This document shows positions 8,322-16,840 of a DNA stretch of 64,000 nt, piece after piece (position 1 is the first letter of the stretch; each line of letters starts with the position of its first letter). Where the stretch lies: NCBI GenBank assembly GCA_019636195.1, contig JAHBYA010000007.1, positions 1 to 64,000 on the forward strand, read 5' to 3'. A program made the position numbers and the translations under genes. The stretch is from Planctomycetota bacterium. Its GTDB lineage: Bacteria > Planctomycetota > UBA8742 > UBA2392. Under the pieces are notes generated by a model. That model was not told the origin of the DNA. It ran no database searches and was given only the letters and a program-made list of their open reading frames with translations.

Positions 8322-9365
8322 ATGTCCGACGTGCTGCACAACTCGCGCTTTCTTAAGGCTTGCCGGGGCGAAAGCACCGACGTGCCGCCGGTCTGGCTGA
8401 TGCGGCAAGCCGGCCGCTATATGCCCGAATACCGCGCCGTGCGCGCGCAGACCGACTTTCTGGGCTTGTGCAAAACGCCCGAGCTGGCGGCACAGGTCAC
8501 GCTGGATGCCCAGCGCATACTCGGCGTCGATGCAGCCATCCTGTTCGCCGACCTGCTGCCGATCCTTGAGCCCATGGGCATGAAGCTCACCTATGAAGAA
8601 GGCGAAGGGCCCAGAATTCACAACCCGCTGCGCAGCCCAGCCGAAATCGACGCGCTGGCCACGCCTGACCCGCGCCAAAGCATGCCGTTTGTGGGTCAAG
8701 CGATAAAGTTGATACGCGCCGGCTTGCCCGCCGATGTGCCGTTGATCGGGTTTGCGGGCGCGCCGTTCACGCTGGCGGCCTACGCCATTGAAGGCGGCGG
8801 GTCACGCAACTATGTGCACGCGAAGTCGCTGATGCTGGGCGACGGCGGCGCGTGGCGCGTGCTGATGGAAAAGTTCACGGCCCAGGTCATCGACTATCTG
8901 CGCGCGCAGATTGAGTGGGGCGTGCAAGCCGTGCAGCTTTTCGACTCATGGGTTGGTTGCCTGGGCCCGGGCGATTTCAAGCAGCATGTGCTGCCGTGGG
9001 TGCAGAAGGTGATCGGCGCGCTGAAGGGCAAGGTGCCGGTCATCTATTTCGGCACGGGCACAGCCACGTTGCTGCATCTGGTGATAGGCGAAGGGGAGAC
9101 CGTACCCGACGTTCTCGGTATTGACTGGCACACGCCGCTTGAAGCCGGCTGGCAGGCCGGGGCGCGCGCGGTGCAGGGCAACCTAGACCCCGTGGCGCTG
9201 TTTGCCCCGCGCGAAGTTGTGCTGCAAAAGACCCGCGAAGTGCTGGCGCAGGCTGCCCGGCGCCCGGCTGGCGTCGGCTACATCTTCAACCTCGGGCACG
9301 GCATTCTGCCGCACACGCCGGTCGATAACGTCAAAGCCGTCGTCGAGTGCGTGCACGGCGCGTGA
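8322..9365 (+). CDS. hemE: Uroporphyrinogen decarboxylase
   Basis: 347 aa, full length for the family. Decarboxylates the four acetate side chains of uroporphyrinogen III to give coproporphyrinogen III in haem synthesis. Signatures are PPVWLMRQAGRYMPEYR near residue 25 (the substrate-binding Arg loop), GFAGAPFTLAAYAIEGGGS, the FGTGTATLLH region, and the C-terminal FNLGHGILPHTPVDNVKAVV. No other haem gene is adjacent. The start is supported by the TAACGT element 6 bases upstream. Confidence 0.96.
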   Translation: MSDVLHNSRFLKACRGESTDVPPVWLMRQAGRYMPEYRAVRAQTDFLGLCKTPELAAQVTLDAQRILGVDAAILFADLLPILEPMGMKLTYEEGEGPRIHNPLRSPAEIDALATPDPRQSMPFVGQAIKLIRAGLPADVPLIGFAGAPFTLAAYAIEGGGSRNYVHAKSLMLGDGGAWRVLMEKFTAQVIDYLRAQIEWGVQAVQLFDSWVGCLGPGDFKQHVLPWVQKVIGALKGKVPVIYFGTGTATLLHLVIGEGETVPDVLGIDWHTPLEAGWQAGARAVQGNLDPVALFAPREVVLQKTREVLAQAARRPAGVGYIFNLGHGILPHTPVDNVKAVVECVHGA

Positions 9366-9452
9366 ACGGCTGTGACGGATCAATGACGGCGCCTGGATGG
9401 TTTGCGCCCAGCCGGGCCCTAAACTGCCCGCACCCCGAAACCCGGAGACGCC

Positions 9453-11462
9453 ATGCGCACATGGCTGCTGCTGTTGCCGCTGATGCTGGCGTGCGCGGTT
9501 GTGCTGGACCGCGCGCCGAGCCTTCAGGCCAAGCCCAAGCCCGGCGCCCCCGCGGTTGAGGTCGGCAAGCTGGACGTGCCGAAGACGCACCCGCGCATCC
9601 TGTTCACGCAGCCGGAGATTCCTGAAATTCGCGACCGCATCACCCGCGAGCCGTGGGCGGCGCAATGGGCCGAGGTCACCAGCCGCGCCGCCGCCGCGCG
9701 CCGCATGGACCCCGCCAACGCGTTGCCTTCGCCCAGCCTGCAAACGCGCTGCTTTGCGCTGACCAACGCCCTTGAGTGCGCAGGCTTTCACGCCGCGATC
9801 TCGGGCGATGCCGAGGCCGCCGCCGAGCTGTCCGGCCTGCTGGAGAAGTTTGACGACGAGCCGTTTCACAAGCTGCTGCCGGAAAACGATTTCATGCCGC
9901 GCGGCGAGTTTCTGGAGGGCTTCGCCACCTGCTACGACTGGGCCTACAACGTGATCACCCCGGCGGCGCGCGCAAACATGGAGCGCATACTCAGGCGCCA
10001 CGCGACCATCAACTACCAGGGCTTCGTGCAGAAGAAATCATGGGAGGCCACAACCGAGGCCAACAACCACTCCATGGCGGCGATGGGCGCGGTGGGGCTG
10101 GCTGGGCTGGCGCTGTGGCACGAAGAGCCCGAGGCCCGCAAGTGGGCCGAGCTGGCGGACCGCAAGTGCACCGCGTACTTTGAGGGCGCGTTCGACAAAG
10201 ACGGGGCGGCCATCGAGGGCAGCATGTACGGGCCGTTCGGGCTGTCGCGAATCCTGCCCTTCCAGGCCGCGATCGTGAAGCTGGGCGTGGCGGACATCTT
10301 TGCCAAGGGCCGCCTTGCCGGCATCTGCGAGCAACTGATCGCCGAGGTTGTGCCCGGCGGCAGCATGGCGGTGCCGATGAACGACTCGGACGGCAACTAT
10401 CGCGGCTGGCCGGGCGTGCACTTTTTGTACTGCGCCACGACCTACGCGCACGCGCCCTCGCGCTGGGCCTGGGAAGAGCTGGTGCAGCGCCGCGCGGGCA
10501 ACGCCGGCCACGCCGCACCCTACGCCGTGCTGTGGGAAGGCGCCGACACCAAGGCCGAGCGACCGGGCCCTGGCGCGCGTTTTTGCGCCGAGACCGGGCG
10601 CCTGACCGTGCGCAGCGGCTGGGAGGCGGGCGACTTCTTCTTCTATACAGAGGCCGGCAAGCGGCTTGGCGGCTTGCACTGCCAGGGCGACCATGGCGCG
10701 TTTCTGGTCTGGTCGCACGGTGGGTGGCTGGCCTGCGACACCGGCTACAGCAACGTCGCCAAGGAGGGCACAGCCAACCAGACCTGCGGCCACAACGGCG
10801 TGCTGGTGGGCGGCAAGGGCCAGGCGATCGTGGGCGGCGGCAAGTTCTGTGAGGCTGTGAGCCGCGACTACGCGGTGCACGAGTCGGCGGTGGTGGTCAC
10901 AGCCGACCTGGCCAAGGCCTACGCCAAGGACAACTACAACCCGCTGAAGCGGGCGACGCGCACGTTTGTCGTGATGCTGGCGCCGCCCGGCGTTGAGAAC
11001 TACCGGCCGTGGGTGATTGTGCTGGATCACTTTGAAAAGGGCGGCCGGGCGGACTACACGTTCATGCTGCACGCGGACAAGGACGCGAAGTTTGAGTACG
11101 GCGACAACAGCGCCACGCAGACCCTGGCGGGGCGTGCGCTGGATATGCGGTTTTTTGTGCAGGGCAAGGGCGAGCTGAAGTTCAGCACCACCGAGTTTCC
11201 CAGCAACAACTTCGGTGCGCACCCGCGCATGGACGCCAACTGGCAGGGCGACGCGTGGCAGGCGATGGTGCTGCTGGCGCCGCGCGCGCCCGGCGAAACG
11301 CCCCTGCAGGTCACGGAAAAGGGCCGGGGCGCCAAGGCCTCGTACGTCGTTGCTCGTGATGGCGTTGAGGACGAGCTGGAATGGCGGGCGGGCAATCAGC
11401 TCAAGGTCACGCGCAAGCAAGCCGGCAAGAAGGCGGTCTCGTTCACGGTAAGTCTGAAATAG
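9453..11462 (+). CDS. Secreted heparinase II/III-like polysaccharide lyase
   Basis: 669 aa. The signal peptide is MRTWLLLLPLMLACAVV..., followed by HPRILFTQPEIPEIRDRI, the typical opening of alginate-lyase/heparinase II/III proteins. The N-terminal half is a helical toroid with EFLEGFATCYDWAYNVI and TEANNHSMAAMGAVGLAGLAL. The C-terminal half is beta-rich, with LHCQGDHGAFLVWSHGGWLACDTG (split here as a motif run starting near residue 409). Such enzymes cleave acidic polysaccharides by beta-elimination outside the cytoplasm; the substrate cannot be told. The start has GGAGACGCC directly before ATG. It stands alone, converging on the next gene with 3 bases between stops. Confidence 0.8.
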   Translation: MRTWLLLLPLMLACAVVLDRAPSLQAKPKPGAPAVEVGKLDVPKTHPRILFTQPEIPEIRDRITREPWAAQWAEVTSRAAAARRMDPANALPSPSLQTRCFALTNALECAGFHAAISGDAEAAAELSGLLEKFDDEPFHKLLPENDFMPRGEFLEGFATCYDWAYNVITPAARANMERILRRHATINYQGFVQKKSWEATTEANNHSMAAMGAVGLAGLALWHEEPEARKWAELADRKCTAYFEGAFDKDGAAIEGSMYGPFGLSRILPFQAAIVKLGVADIFAKGRLAGICEQLIAEVVPGGSMAVPMNDSDGNYRGWPGVHFLYCATTYAHAPSRWAWEELVQRRAGNAGHAAPYAVLWEGADTKAERPGPGARFCAETGRLTVRSGWEAGDFFFYTEAGKRLGGLHCQGDHGAFLVWSHGGWLACDTGYSNVAKEGTANQTCGHNGVLVGGKGQAIVGGGKFCEAVSRDYAVHESAVVVTADLAKAYAKDNYNPLKRATRTFVVMLAPPGVENYRPWVIVLDHFEKGGRADYTFMLHADKDAKFEYGDNSATQTLAGRALDMRFFVQGKGELKFSTTEFPSNNFGAHPRMDANWQGDAWQAMVLLAPRAPGETPLQVTEKGRGAKASYVVARDGVEDELEWRAGNQLKVTRKQAGKKAVSFTVSLK

Positions 11463-11465
11463 GCG

Positions 11466-11900
11466 CTACTCGGCTTCGGCGCGGCTGTCTTTGATATCGA
11501 CCCAGTTCATGACGGTGCTGCGGGCCGCGCGCTCCAGGAAGTGCCGCAGCACGCGCAGCATTTCTTCGCCGGTCAGCATCACTTCGGGTGAGATGTTCAG
11601 GGTGTCGTGGCGGTAGCGGCAGCGTATCCAGGCTGTGCTGCTGCGGCTGGCGATCGGGCGTGCGGTCATGGGCGAGTGCGCGTCAACTCCGCGGCGCAGA
11701 ATCATGTAGAAGCCATGGCCGTTGAAGTGCGTCCATTCCAGCGATGCGCGCGTGCCGGTTTTCTCGCGCAGAATCATGTAGTTGTCGCCGCTCTGGAAGG
11801 CGTCGGGGTGCAGTTTGGACATGACTTCCATGACGCGGCGCTTGCTGACCGGGTTGATCTCGCTGCCATCGGAAAGCTGCATCAGGAAAATCCGCTTCAT
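11466..11900 (-). CDS. Hypothetical protein
   Basis: 144 aa, not recognised. No signal or membrane segment; the middle has alternating aromatic and charged residues (WTHFNGHGFYMILRR) and suggests a small alpha/beta protein. Coding is supported by GC-rich third positions, tight convergence with the lyase gene, and a TAACCT hexamer exactly 6 bases before its ATG. Confidence 0.6.
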   Translation of the reverse strand: MKRIFLMQLSDGSEINPVSKRRVMEVMSKLHPDAFQSGDNYMILREKTGTRASLEWTHFNGHGFYMILRRGVDAHSPMTARPIASRSSTAWIRCRYRHDTLNISPEVMLTGEEMLRVLRHFLERAARSTVMNWVDIKDSRAEAE

Positions 11901-11906
11901 GGCCGC

Positions 11907-11912
11907 AGGTTA
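11907..11912 (-). promoter_or_regulatory. -10 hexamer, leaderless start
   Basis: TAACCT on the minus strand, 6 bases before the ATG at 11900. Confidence 0.45.
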
Positions 11913-11965
11913 GCCTGTAACAGCCTTTCCGTCACGGCGGATCACGCGGGGATGCCAGGAACGCC

Positions 11966-12016
11966 GGCAGGTCAGCGCAGGATCTTTTCCATCTTCTTGC
12001 CCTTGGCCAGCTCGTC
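11966..12016. repeat. 51-bp direct repeat, left copy
   Basis: Identical over 51 bases to 15534-15584. After it, the left copy lacks about 12 bases found in the right copy, probably through a gtc microhomology deletion. Confidence 0.85.
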
Positions 12017-12040
12017 CAGCCAGCGGATCCTGCGGCCAAG
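11972..12040 (-). pseudogene. Duplicated 3' fragment of the DUF2200 gene
   Basis: Read on the minus strand, this encodes only [18 protein letters not shown] and a stop, the C-terminus of the intact DUF2200 gene at 15540-15887, with four residues missing. Bases 11966-12016 are identical to 15534-15584. There is no start and no upstream domain. Together with the intact gene it brackets the two-gene cassette at 12138-15322. Confidence 0.8.
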
Positions 12041-12137
12041 GCCCTGCTTCGGAAAGGATCGTAACTGGTGCCCGTCACAAAGGCGGATTCAGCCCGTTAA
12101 CGCAACTGGTCCAGCACTTTGCACTGCAGCCGATCCT

Positions 12138-14321
12138 TCACTTCGATTCCTTGGGCACTTCTATGTCGGTTGCGTCGAGGATCACGATGGGTTCGGCGGC
12201 TGTCGGTCGAACCTCGTTGAATATCGTCAGTGAAGAGCCACCCCCTTCGGGGATGACGGCAACCGAGTAAGTACGATCCACGGCAACTCCGGCAAAGATG
12301 ATCATGTTGCCGGACTCTACCTCGAACATGAGTTGACCAGTTCCCCAAGGCACCACCAGGTCGGCTTTCAAGAGCACCGTTCCTTCGCGGGATTCGGGCA
12401 ATCGAATCCGGATCTCTCCCACTGCACGGGACAGCTTGACATCCCCCAACTCAACTTTGCCGCCGGCATGAACCGTGGCGTTAACGTGCGCCGGCTGATA
12501 GCCGAAGGCTTCAAGCCGAAAGACCGCGGTGCCGGCCGGCTGTCCTCGCAATTCCACGACCCCATCGGCGTTGGCAACGGCCAGCACACCGAAGACGGCT
12601 TCCGCGGGGAAACGGGGCGCGCCGCGCGACGCGATGTCAAGTGTTGCTCCGGCCATGGGTTCTCCCCGTTCATTCAGGATTCGGGCCTTCACGACTGCGC
12701 CTTGCTCAAACCGGGGAAAAACGTCGTGCGTCACGCCCGGGGGCAACTCAACCTCTGCCTGCCAAGCGTTGGCGCCGGTAATGCGCACCAGGTATCGCCC
12801 GGGGTGCATTGACCAGCTTTCGTTGGTTTCCGCAAGTGCGAAGCGACAGAAAGGTGCGACTTCCTGCCCGATCAATCGATAGACAACGACGTGCAGGTCA
12901 GGCGAGGGTTTATCCACCCCGACGATGCGGATCCTGGACAGGGACTTGGCGGTAATTTTTGCCGGCACCACGATCTTCGTTACGACGCCGGGCTCGGTTG
13001 CGTCCGGGGGAAGAGTGCTCTCATACATGGGGTAGCCCACGCGCTCGTGCGGAATGTTTACTTTAAGGTCCGGCCCTACAGGCACCTTGTAAAACTCGGC
13101 CACGCCATGAAACAACGATGAATCTCCGTACATTGCGCGTTCAATCTCATTGGTTGGTCTGACAATGGGCGTGCTGGCATCCACAAGACGTGCAAAGAAC
13201 ACACTGCGCCTGTTTGACGGCTCCAACTCGTCATCATCCAGGTTTGCGAACACCCGTACTGGGCCGTAGTACGGTTGCCCGTCGTCGTACTCGACGGTCA
13301 GTCGCAGCGTTGCGGCCCGCCAGACGGGGATGTCCATGGTGCGGCCTCCAGGCAGAAGTACATGTCTGTTCCTGTCGGACACCCAGTCGTCGTCCACCAC
13401 GCTGACGTAGGCCGTCGAGTTCAGATCGCCCGGTATCTCCGCGTTCCCGCTTGGGCCTGTACGAGTGACCGTGTGAATCCTGCCGGCGTCGTCGTCTTGA
13501 GCGGGCCGAACGTCGATGGCCAGCTTTGCATCTGCCGGCGCGCCCAAAGAATCCCGTACCCTGACTTGCCTCTCCGAAAGCACGCGACTCAGCGTGAGTT
13601 CCAGTTCTGCGTCGTCGCTCAAACGGACCTCTTCGGATTCCGCGAACATTCCGTCGCATTCGGCTGATACGCGCAACGGAACGTCAGCCGGCAACATCGG
13701 CAGGTCGAACTGGTTCGCACCGGATGGCCGCCGAAGGTAGAAGCCCGCGGGCTTCCCGCCAATCAGTTCAACGAGATGGGACCAGCGTGCCGCGTCCGCC
13801 GCGCCCGGGAACTGCAGTCCAACCCTGAGTGTCTGTTCGCCCGGCGACGTGCCCCGCACAGCCACACGAAGCGTCCAGACTGGCTCGGCGTGCAGCACCA
13901 TGGCGTCGTCGCCACCGGTGTATGCGGCGTAACCGACCGCGCCGGCCAGGCTTGGCCCGTCTCGCGTGGTCCAGCCAACGATCAGTGAATCGGCGGGCGG
14001 CGGCGGAGTGAAGCGAAAGACGCCCGCAGAAACGTTGTCGGCAACCCTGACAGCCCGCTCGCGCCAGGCCACGACGCGGGCCTGCCTGGCTTGCGGGTGG
14101 TCCATTGTCACCGTCAGAGCGGCGCCGGCGGGCTCGGGTTCGTCGCGCGCCGCCGCGCCGGGGGCGTTGTCAGGCGTGGGCCCCTTCGCATCATCGCGCC
14201 CGGGCCAAACGGCAACTGCGATCGAGCCGACTAACAATATGAGCACAAGCAACGGCGCAATGCACTTGAGCTTTGCCGGGCGGACAGTCCCTTGCGTCGG
14301 ATTGGCTTGATCGCGAGCCAT
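12138..14321 (-). CDS. Membrane-anchored extracytoplasmic protein with carboxypeptidase-regulatory-like domain
   Basis: 727 aa. There is a short cytoplasmic tail, one membrane anchor at about residues 19-40 (CIAPLLVLILLVGSIAVAVW), a Pro/Ala-rich linker, then a long beta-rich ectodomain. Around residues 550-625 the pattern ILNERGEPMAGATLDIAS ... VVELRGQPAGTAVFRLEAFGYQ fits a carboxypeptidase regulatory-like (transthyretin-fold) domain. No catalytic motif is seen. It is the second gene of a pair: the upstream gene's stop lies 14 bases before this start. Base composition is visibly less GC-rich than the neighbours, consistent with transfer. Function unknown; a surface or adhesion role is a guess. 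Confidence 0.65.
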   Translation of the reverse strand: MARDQANPTQGTVRPAKLKCIAPLLVLILLVGSIAVAVWPGRDDAKGPTPDNAPGAAARDEPEPAGAALTVTMDHPQARQARVVAWRERAVRVADNVSAGVFRFTPPPPADSLIVGWTTRDGPSLAGAVGYAAYTGGDDAMVLHAEPVWTLRVAVRGTSPGEQTLRVGLQFPGAADAARWSHLVELIGGKPAGFYLRRPSGANQFDLPMLPADVPLRVSAECDGMFAESEEVRLSDDAELELTLSRVLSERQVRVRDSLGAPADAKLAIDVRPAQDDDAGRIHTVTRTGPSGNAEIPGDLNSTAYVSVVDDDWVSDRNRHVLLPGGRTMDIPVWRAATLRLTVEYDDGQPYYGPVRVFANLDDDELEPSNRRSVFFARLVDASTPIVRPTNEIERAMYGDSSLFHGVAEFYKVPVGPDLKVNIPHERVGYPMYESTLPPDATEPGVVTKIVVPAKITAKSLSRIRIVGVDKPSPDLHVVVYRLIGQEVAPFCRFALAETNESWSMHPGRYLVRITGANAWQAEVELPPGVTHDVFPRFEQGAVVKARILNERGEPMAGATLDIASRGAPRFPAEAVFGVLAVANADGVVELRGQPAGTAVFRLEAFGYQPAHVNATVHAGGKVELGDVKLSRAVGEIRIRLPESREGTVLLKADLVVPWGTGQLMFEVESGNMIIFAGVAVDRTYSVAVIPEGGGSSLTIFNEVRPTAAEPIVILDATDIEVPKESK

Positions 14322-14335
14322 CGTTCACCGCCGAG

Positions 14336-15322
14336 CTACTCGTCGCCCCACTTTGTCCATTCGAATTTCCTGATGCGTATCGGATTGCCGGGCAGGTCGT
14401 AGTCCCATGCTTCGACAGTTACCTTCCAGTACTCGTTGGTGCTGTTTCCGTTGCCGGCATACTTGCCGCTGGTATCGGGGTGCGGGTATGAGACGTGTTT
14501 GACTCTTGCGCGGCCCCAACCGTAATCGGTCTCGGTGACATTGACGCGAACGTCGCCGTAGGAACGAATGGAAAACTTGGCGTTAAGCCCTGCTTTCGTG
14601 CCTCCGTGTGTGACACTTGCGTCGATCACGGCGATTGCCGGGTTCACGCCGTCGTTGGCCACTTTCGCCTTGGCATCTCCGGCTGCGGGCTTTCCTTCGT
14701 ACGTGTATGGGCCGGATACAATCAACGGCTTGTCGGCCAGTTCTAGGTTGCGCGTTCCTGCCATCGCCTGTTTGCTATCGTAGGCTACAACCGCATCATC
14801 GACCGAGAATCTGAGCGAGGCACTTGCGCAAGCGAAAACGTCGCCTGTTTCATGCATGCCACGAGTCAATGCCGCCTCGGCGGATACCCTGATCGAAGCT
14901 TTGGCGTCGTACACAAAACGCCCCAGCTCGCAGTTGTTGATCTGGATCGGTCGTTCCCAGGTATCGTAACCGAATAGCCCGTACTTACGGATCCAGGCGC
15001 CGCCAGCCGCAAGGTACCAGATAACCACTTCTCCGTTGACGTATGTCTTGAAACTGTCCGGATCTGCCCGAAGGTAGCCGTGATTGGTCAGTGCATCGCC
15101 GCCGTTCTGATCAAAGGGCTGGTCTGGGTGGCCGTACCCCGGCCATGCCAAATTCTGGCCTGCGCCCTCTGATTCGCCGACAACGACTGCCTTGCGATTC
15201 GGTCCAGCCAGCAAGGGTTGCGAGATTACACATAGCACCAAAATGCAAGCTGCAGTACCCAACAATCCGCTCCTGGTGCCATTGGTCTTGCGCCAATCAA
15301 TTCTTCCCACGTCTGTTTGCAT
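14336..15322 (-). CDS. Secreted hypothetical protein
   Basis: 328 aa, not recognised. A long n-region (MQTDVGRIDWRKTNG) precedes a hydrophobic segment (GLLGTAACILVLCVISQPLLA) that reads as a signal peptide. The mature part is beta-rich with many Tyr/Trp/Gly, for example AWIRKYGLFGYDTW and DYGWGRARVKHVSYP. The start at the second ATG (15322) is preferred because CAGGGGCGG lies upstream; the alternative is 15346. First gene of the two-gene cassette, which shares lower GC and unusual composition and is flanked by DUF2200 duplications. Confidence 0.6.
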   Translation of the reverse strand: MQTDVGRIDWRKTNGTRSGLLGTAACILVLCVISQPLLAGPNRKAVVVGESEGAGQNLAWPGYGHPDQPFDQNGGDALTNHGYLRADPDSFKTYVNGEVVIWYLAAGGAWIRKYGLFGYDTWERPIQINNCELGRFVYDAKASIRVSAEAALTRGMHETGDVFACASASLRFSVDDAVVAYDSKQAMAGTRNLELADKPLIVSGPYTYEGKPAAGDAKAKVANDGVNPAIAVIDASVTHGGTKAGLNAKFSIRSYGDVRVNVTETDYGWGRARVKHVSYPHPDTSGKYAGNGNSTNEYWKVTVEAWDYDLPGNPIRIRKFEWTKWGDE

Positions 15323-15533
15323 GACCGCCCCTGTTCGCGTTCGCACTACGACCGAGGCGACAACAGTAGATTCTGTGTGTGTGTCAAGTAAAGCGACTCG
15401 ATAATCTCATGAATGCGCTAGCACTGTGCACTTTGTGTGCAATTTGGCAGTACAACAGCGGCGCGACGGCACGACATTCACTACCTCTTGTCGTCGTTCA
15501 TGACTACGTCGGCATCAACTTCGCGTGCGCGAA

Positions 15534-15584
15534 GGCAGGTCAGCGCAGGATCTTTTCCATCTTCTTGCCCTTGGCCAGCTCGTC
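15534..15584. repeat. 51-bp direct repeat, right copy
   Basis: This covers the 3' end of the DUF2200 gene and is identical to 11966-12016. The 193-base gap 15347-15539 upstream of it holds nothing else recognisable. Confidence 0.85.
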
Positions 15585-15887
15585 GATCAGCTTGTCCAGC
15601 CATCGAATCTTCTGCATCAGCGGGTCTTCGACTTCTTCGACGCGGATGCCGCACACCACGCCCTTGATCAGGTTGCAGTTGGGGTGCATGCGCGGGGCTT
15701 TGGCAAAGAAGGTCTCGAAGTCTGTTTCCTGCTTGATCTGCTTTTGCAGGCCCGCCTGCGTGTAGCCTGTAAGCCAGCGGATGATCTCATCGACTTCGGC
15801 TTGCGTGCGGCCCTTGCGCTCGGCCTTCTGCACGTACAGCGGGTACACCTTGGCAAACGCCATCTGGAAAATCGGGTGGCTGGGCAT
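15540..15887 (-). CDS. DUF2200 family protein
   Basis: 115 aa, the family's usual length. Contains [20 protein letters not shown] at the N-terminus, then [16 protein letters not shown] and the C-terminal [23 protein letters not shown]2200 is a small conserved bacterial protein of unknown function. The start at 15887 (MPSHPIF) is chosen because the family begins there and GTGGAG lies upstream; the longer in-frame extension to 15992 runs into repeat sequence. A second, broken copy of the 3' end lies at 11972-12040. Confidence 0.85.
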   Translation of the reverse strand: MPSHPIFQMAFAKVYPLYVQKAERKGRTQAEVDEIIRWLTGYTQAGLQKQIKQETDFETFFAKAPRMHPNCNLIKGVVCGIRVEEVEDPLMQKIRWLDKLIDELAKGKKMEKILR

Positions 15888-15967
15888 GGTCGTGGCTCCA
15901 CGAAAACCGGGCTGCTGCCACGTTACCAATGGGGAGGTCTTGCGCCCACTGCGCCCAGTGTGCGGCC

Positions 15968-16636
15968 TTTCAGCGCCCGGAGGGCGCGTCATGTGTTAGC
16001 CCGGCGCGCAAGCGCCGGGAACGCCACGCGCAACAACCCCCGAGCCCCCGAAGGGGGCGGCATCAGGAATTCAAACCGGCGGCATCCATCGTTCGTCGTA
16101 CTCGATCCCGTGCGCGTCGTACATGGCGCGCAACTCGCTGCCGAACGAGACTCTTGCGTGGTGCGCGGCTTGACCGTCGAGGTAGTCTTTCGTGGCCTTG
16201 AGTTTTGACGGGCTGACCGAAAACACACCGAATCCGTCCTGCCACGCGAACTCGGGCAAATCCCAGCGTTCTTTCATCCAGCGCGAGCTGTTGGCCTTAA
16301 CGTCGCGCATCAACTCAGACGGCGCCACTTTCGGCGGCAAGCCGATCAAAAGGTGCACGTGGTCTGCAACGCCGCCCGAATGGACAAGTGTGGATTCATT
16401 CGCGCGGACAATGCCGCCCATGTAGGGAAACAACTCAACACGGATTTGGTCGGAAAGAAGCGGCGCGCGGGACTTGGTCCCGAACACAAAGTGCAGGTTG
16501 ATGGCGTGGTAGGTGTCGGACACGGGTCTCCTGCGCGCAGGATAGCGCCCCCTTCGGGGGCTCGGAACATGTGTGTCCGGGTTTCCCGGCGCTTACGCGC
16601 CGGGCTAATGTATGGCGCGCCCTCCGGGCGCTCAAA
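15968..16636. mobile_element. REP-associated transposase element with long inverted flanks
   Basis: The Y1 transposase at 16071-16523 sits between near-perfect inverted repeats of about 54 bases (15968-16021 and 16583-16636). Inner inverted hairpins cgagcccccgaagggggc lie at about 16041-16058 and 16547-16564. Each flank is itself palindromic (gcgcccggagggcgc; cccggcgc/gcgccggg). This is the arrangement of RAYT genes within REP/BIME repeats. Confidence 0.75.
16071..16523 (-). CDS. IS200-like Y1 (REP-associated tyrosine) transposase
   Basis: 150 aa, a HUH single-strand nuclease. The HUH motif is DHVHLLIGLP (His55, His57) and the likely catalytic tyrosine is Tyr114 in TKDYLDGQ. The opening INLHFVFGTKSRAPLL fits the family. 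Length fits IS200-like TnpA or a short RAYT. Such enzymes cut and rejoin hairpin-marked single-stranded DNA; the flanking palindromes are the expected targets. All motifs are intact, so it could be active. An IS200 element is the alternative name; the long inverted flanks favour RAYT. Confidence 0.88.
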   Translation of the reverse strand: MSDTYHAINLHFVFGTKSRAPLLSDQIRVELFPYMGGIVRANESTLVHSGGVADHVHLLIGLPPKVAPSELMRDVKANSSRWMKERWDLPEFAWQDGFGVFSVSPSKLKATKDYLDGQAAHHARVSFGSELRAMYDAHGIEYDERWMPPV

Positions 16637-16648
16637 GTGCCGAAGGTA

Positions 16649-16760
16649 GCGTTCCCAAGCGGCGGCGTTCTCAAGCGGCGGCGTTCTCAAGCGGCGGCGT
16701 TCTCAAGCGGCGGCGTTCTCAAGCGGCAGCGTCCTCTAACGGCAGCGTTCTCTAACGGCG
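16649..16760. repeat. 16-bp minisatellite, seven copies
   Basis: Seven consecutive units of gcgttctcaagcggcg; the first and the last two diverge slightly. Together with the transposase flank and the hairpin at 16794 it fills the gene-free stretch 16524-16840 between the transposase and dnaK. Confidence 0.88.
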
Positions 16761-16793
16761 TAATCCGGGAGTGGCGGAGTGCAGGAAGCGAAC

Positions 16794-16817
16794 GCGGGAC
16801 GGCATTTGCCGTCCCGC
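16794..16817 (-). terminator. Hairpin downstream of dnaK
   Basis: gcgggacggc/gccgtcccgc, a perfect 10-bp stem with a 4-base loop, 23 bases beyond the dnaK stop. No T-run follows on the minus strand, so termination strength is uncertain. Confidence 0.5.
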
Positions 16818-16840
16818 GCTTTGTTGCACTCCCGGCTTCC

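Noticed and set aside
10038..11420. Open minus-strand frame of about 460 codons in the heparinase-like gene
   Set aside because: Mirror frame of a well-supported gene, with His/Ala/Gly/Val-rich composition and no motif.
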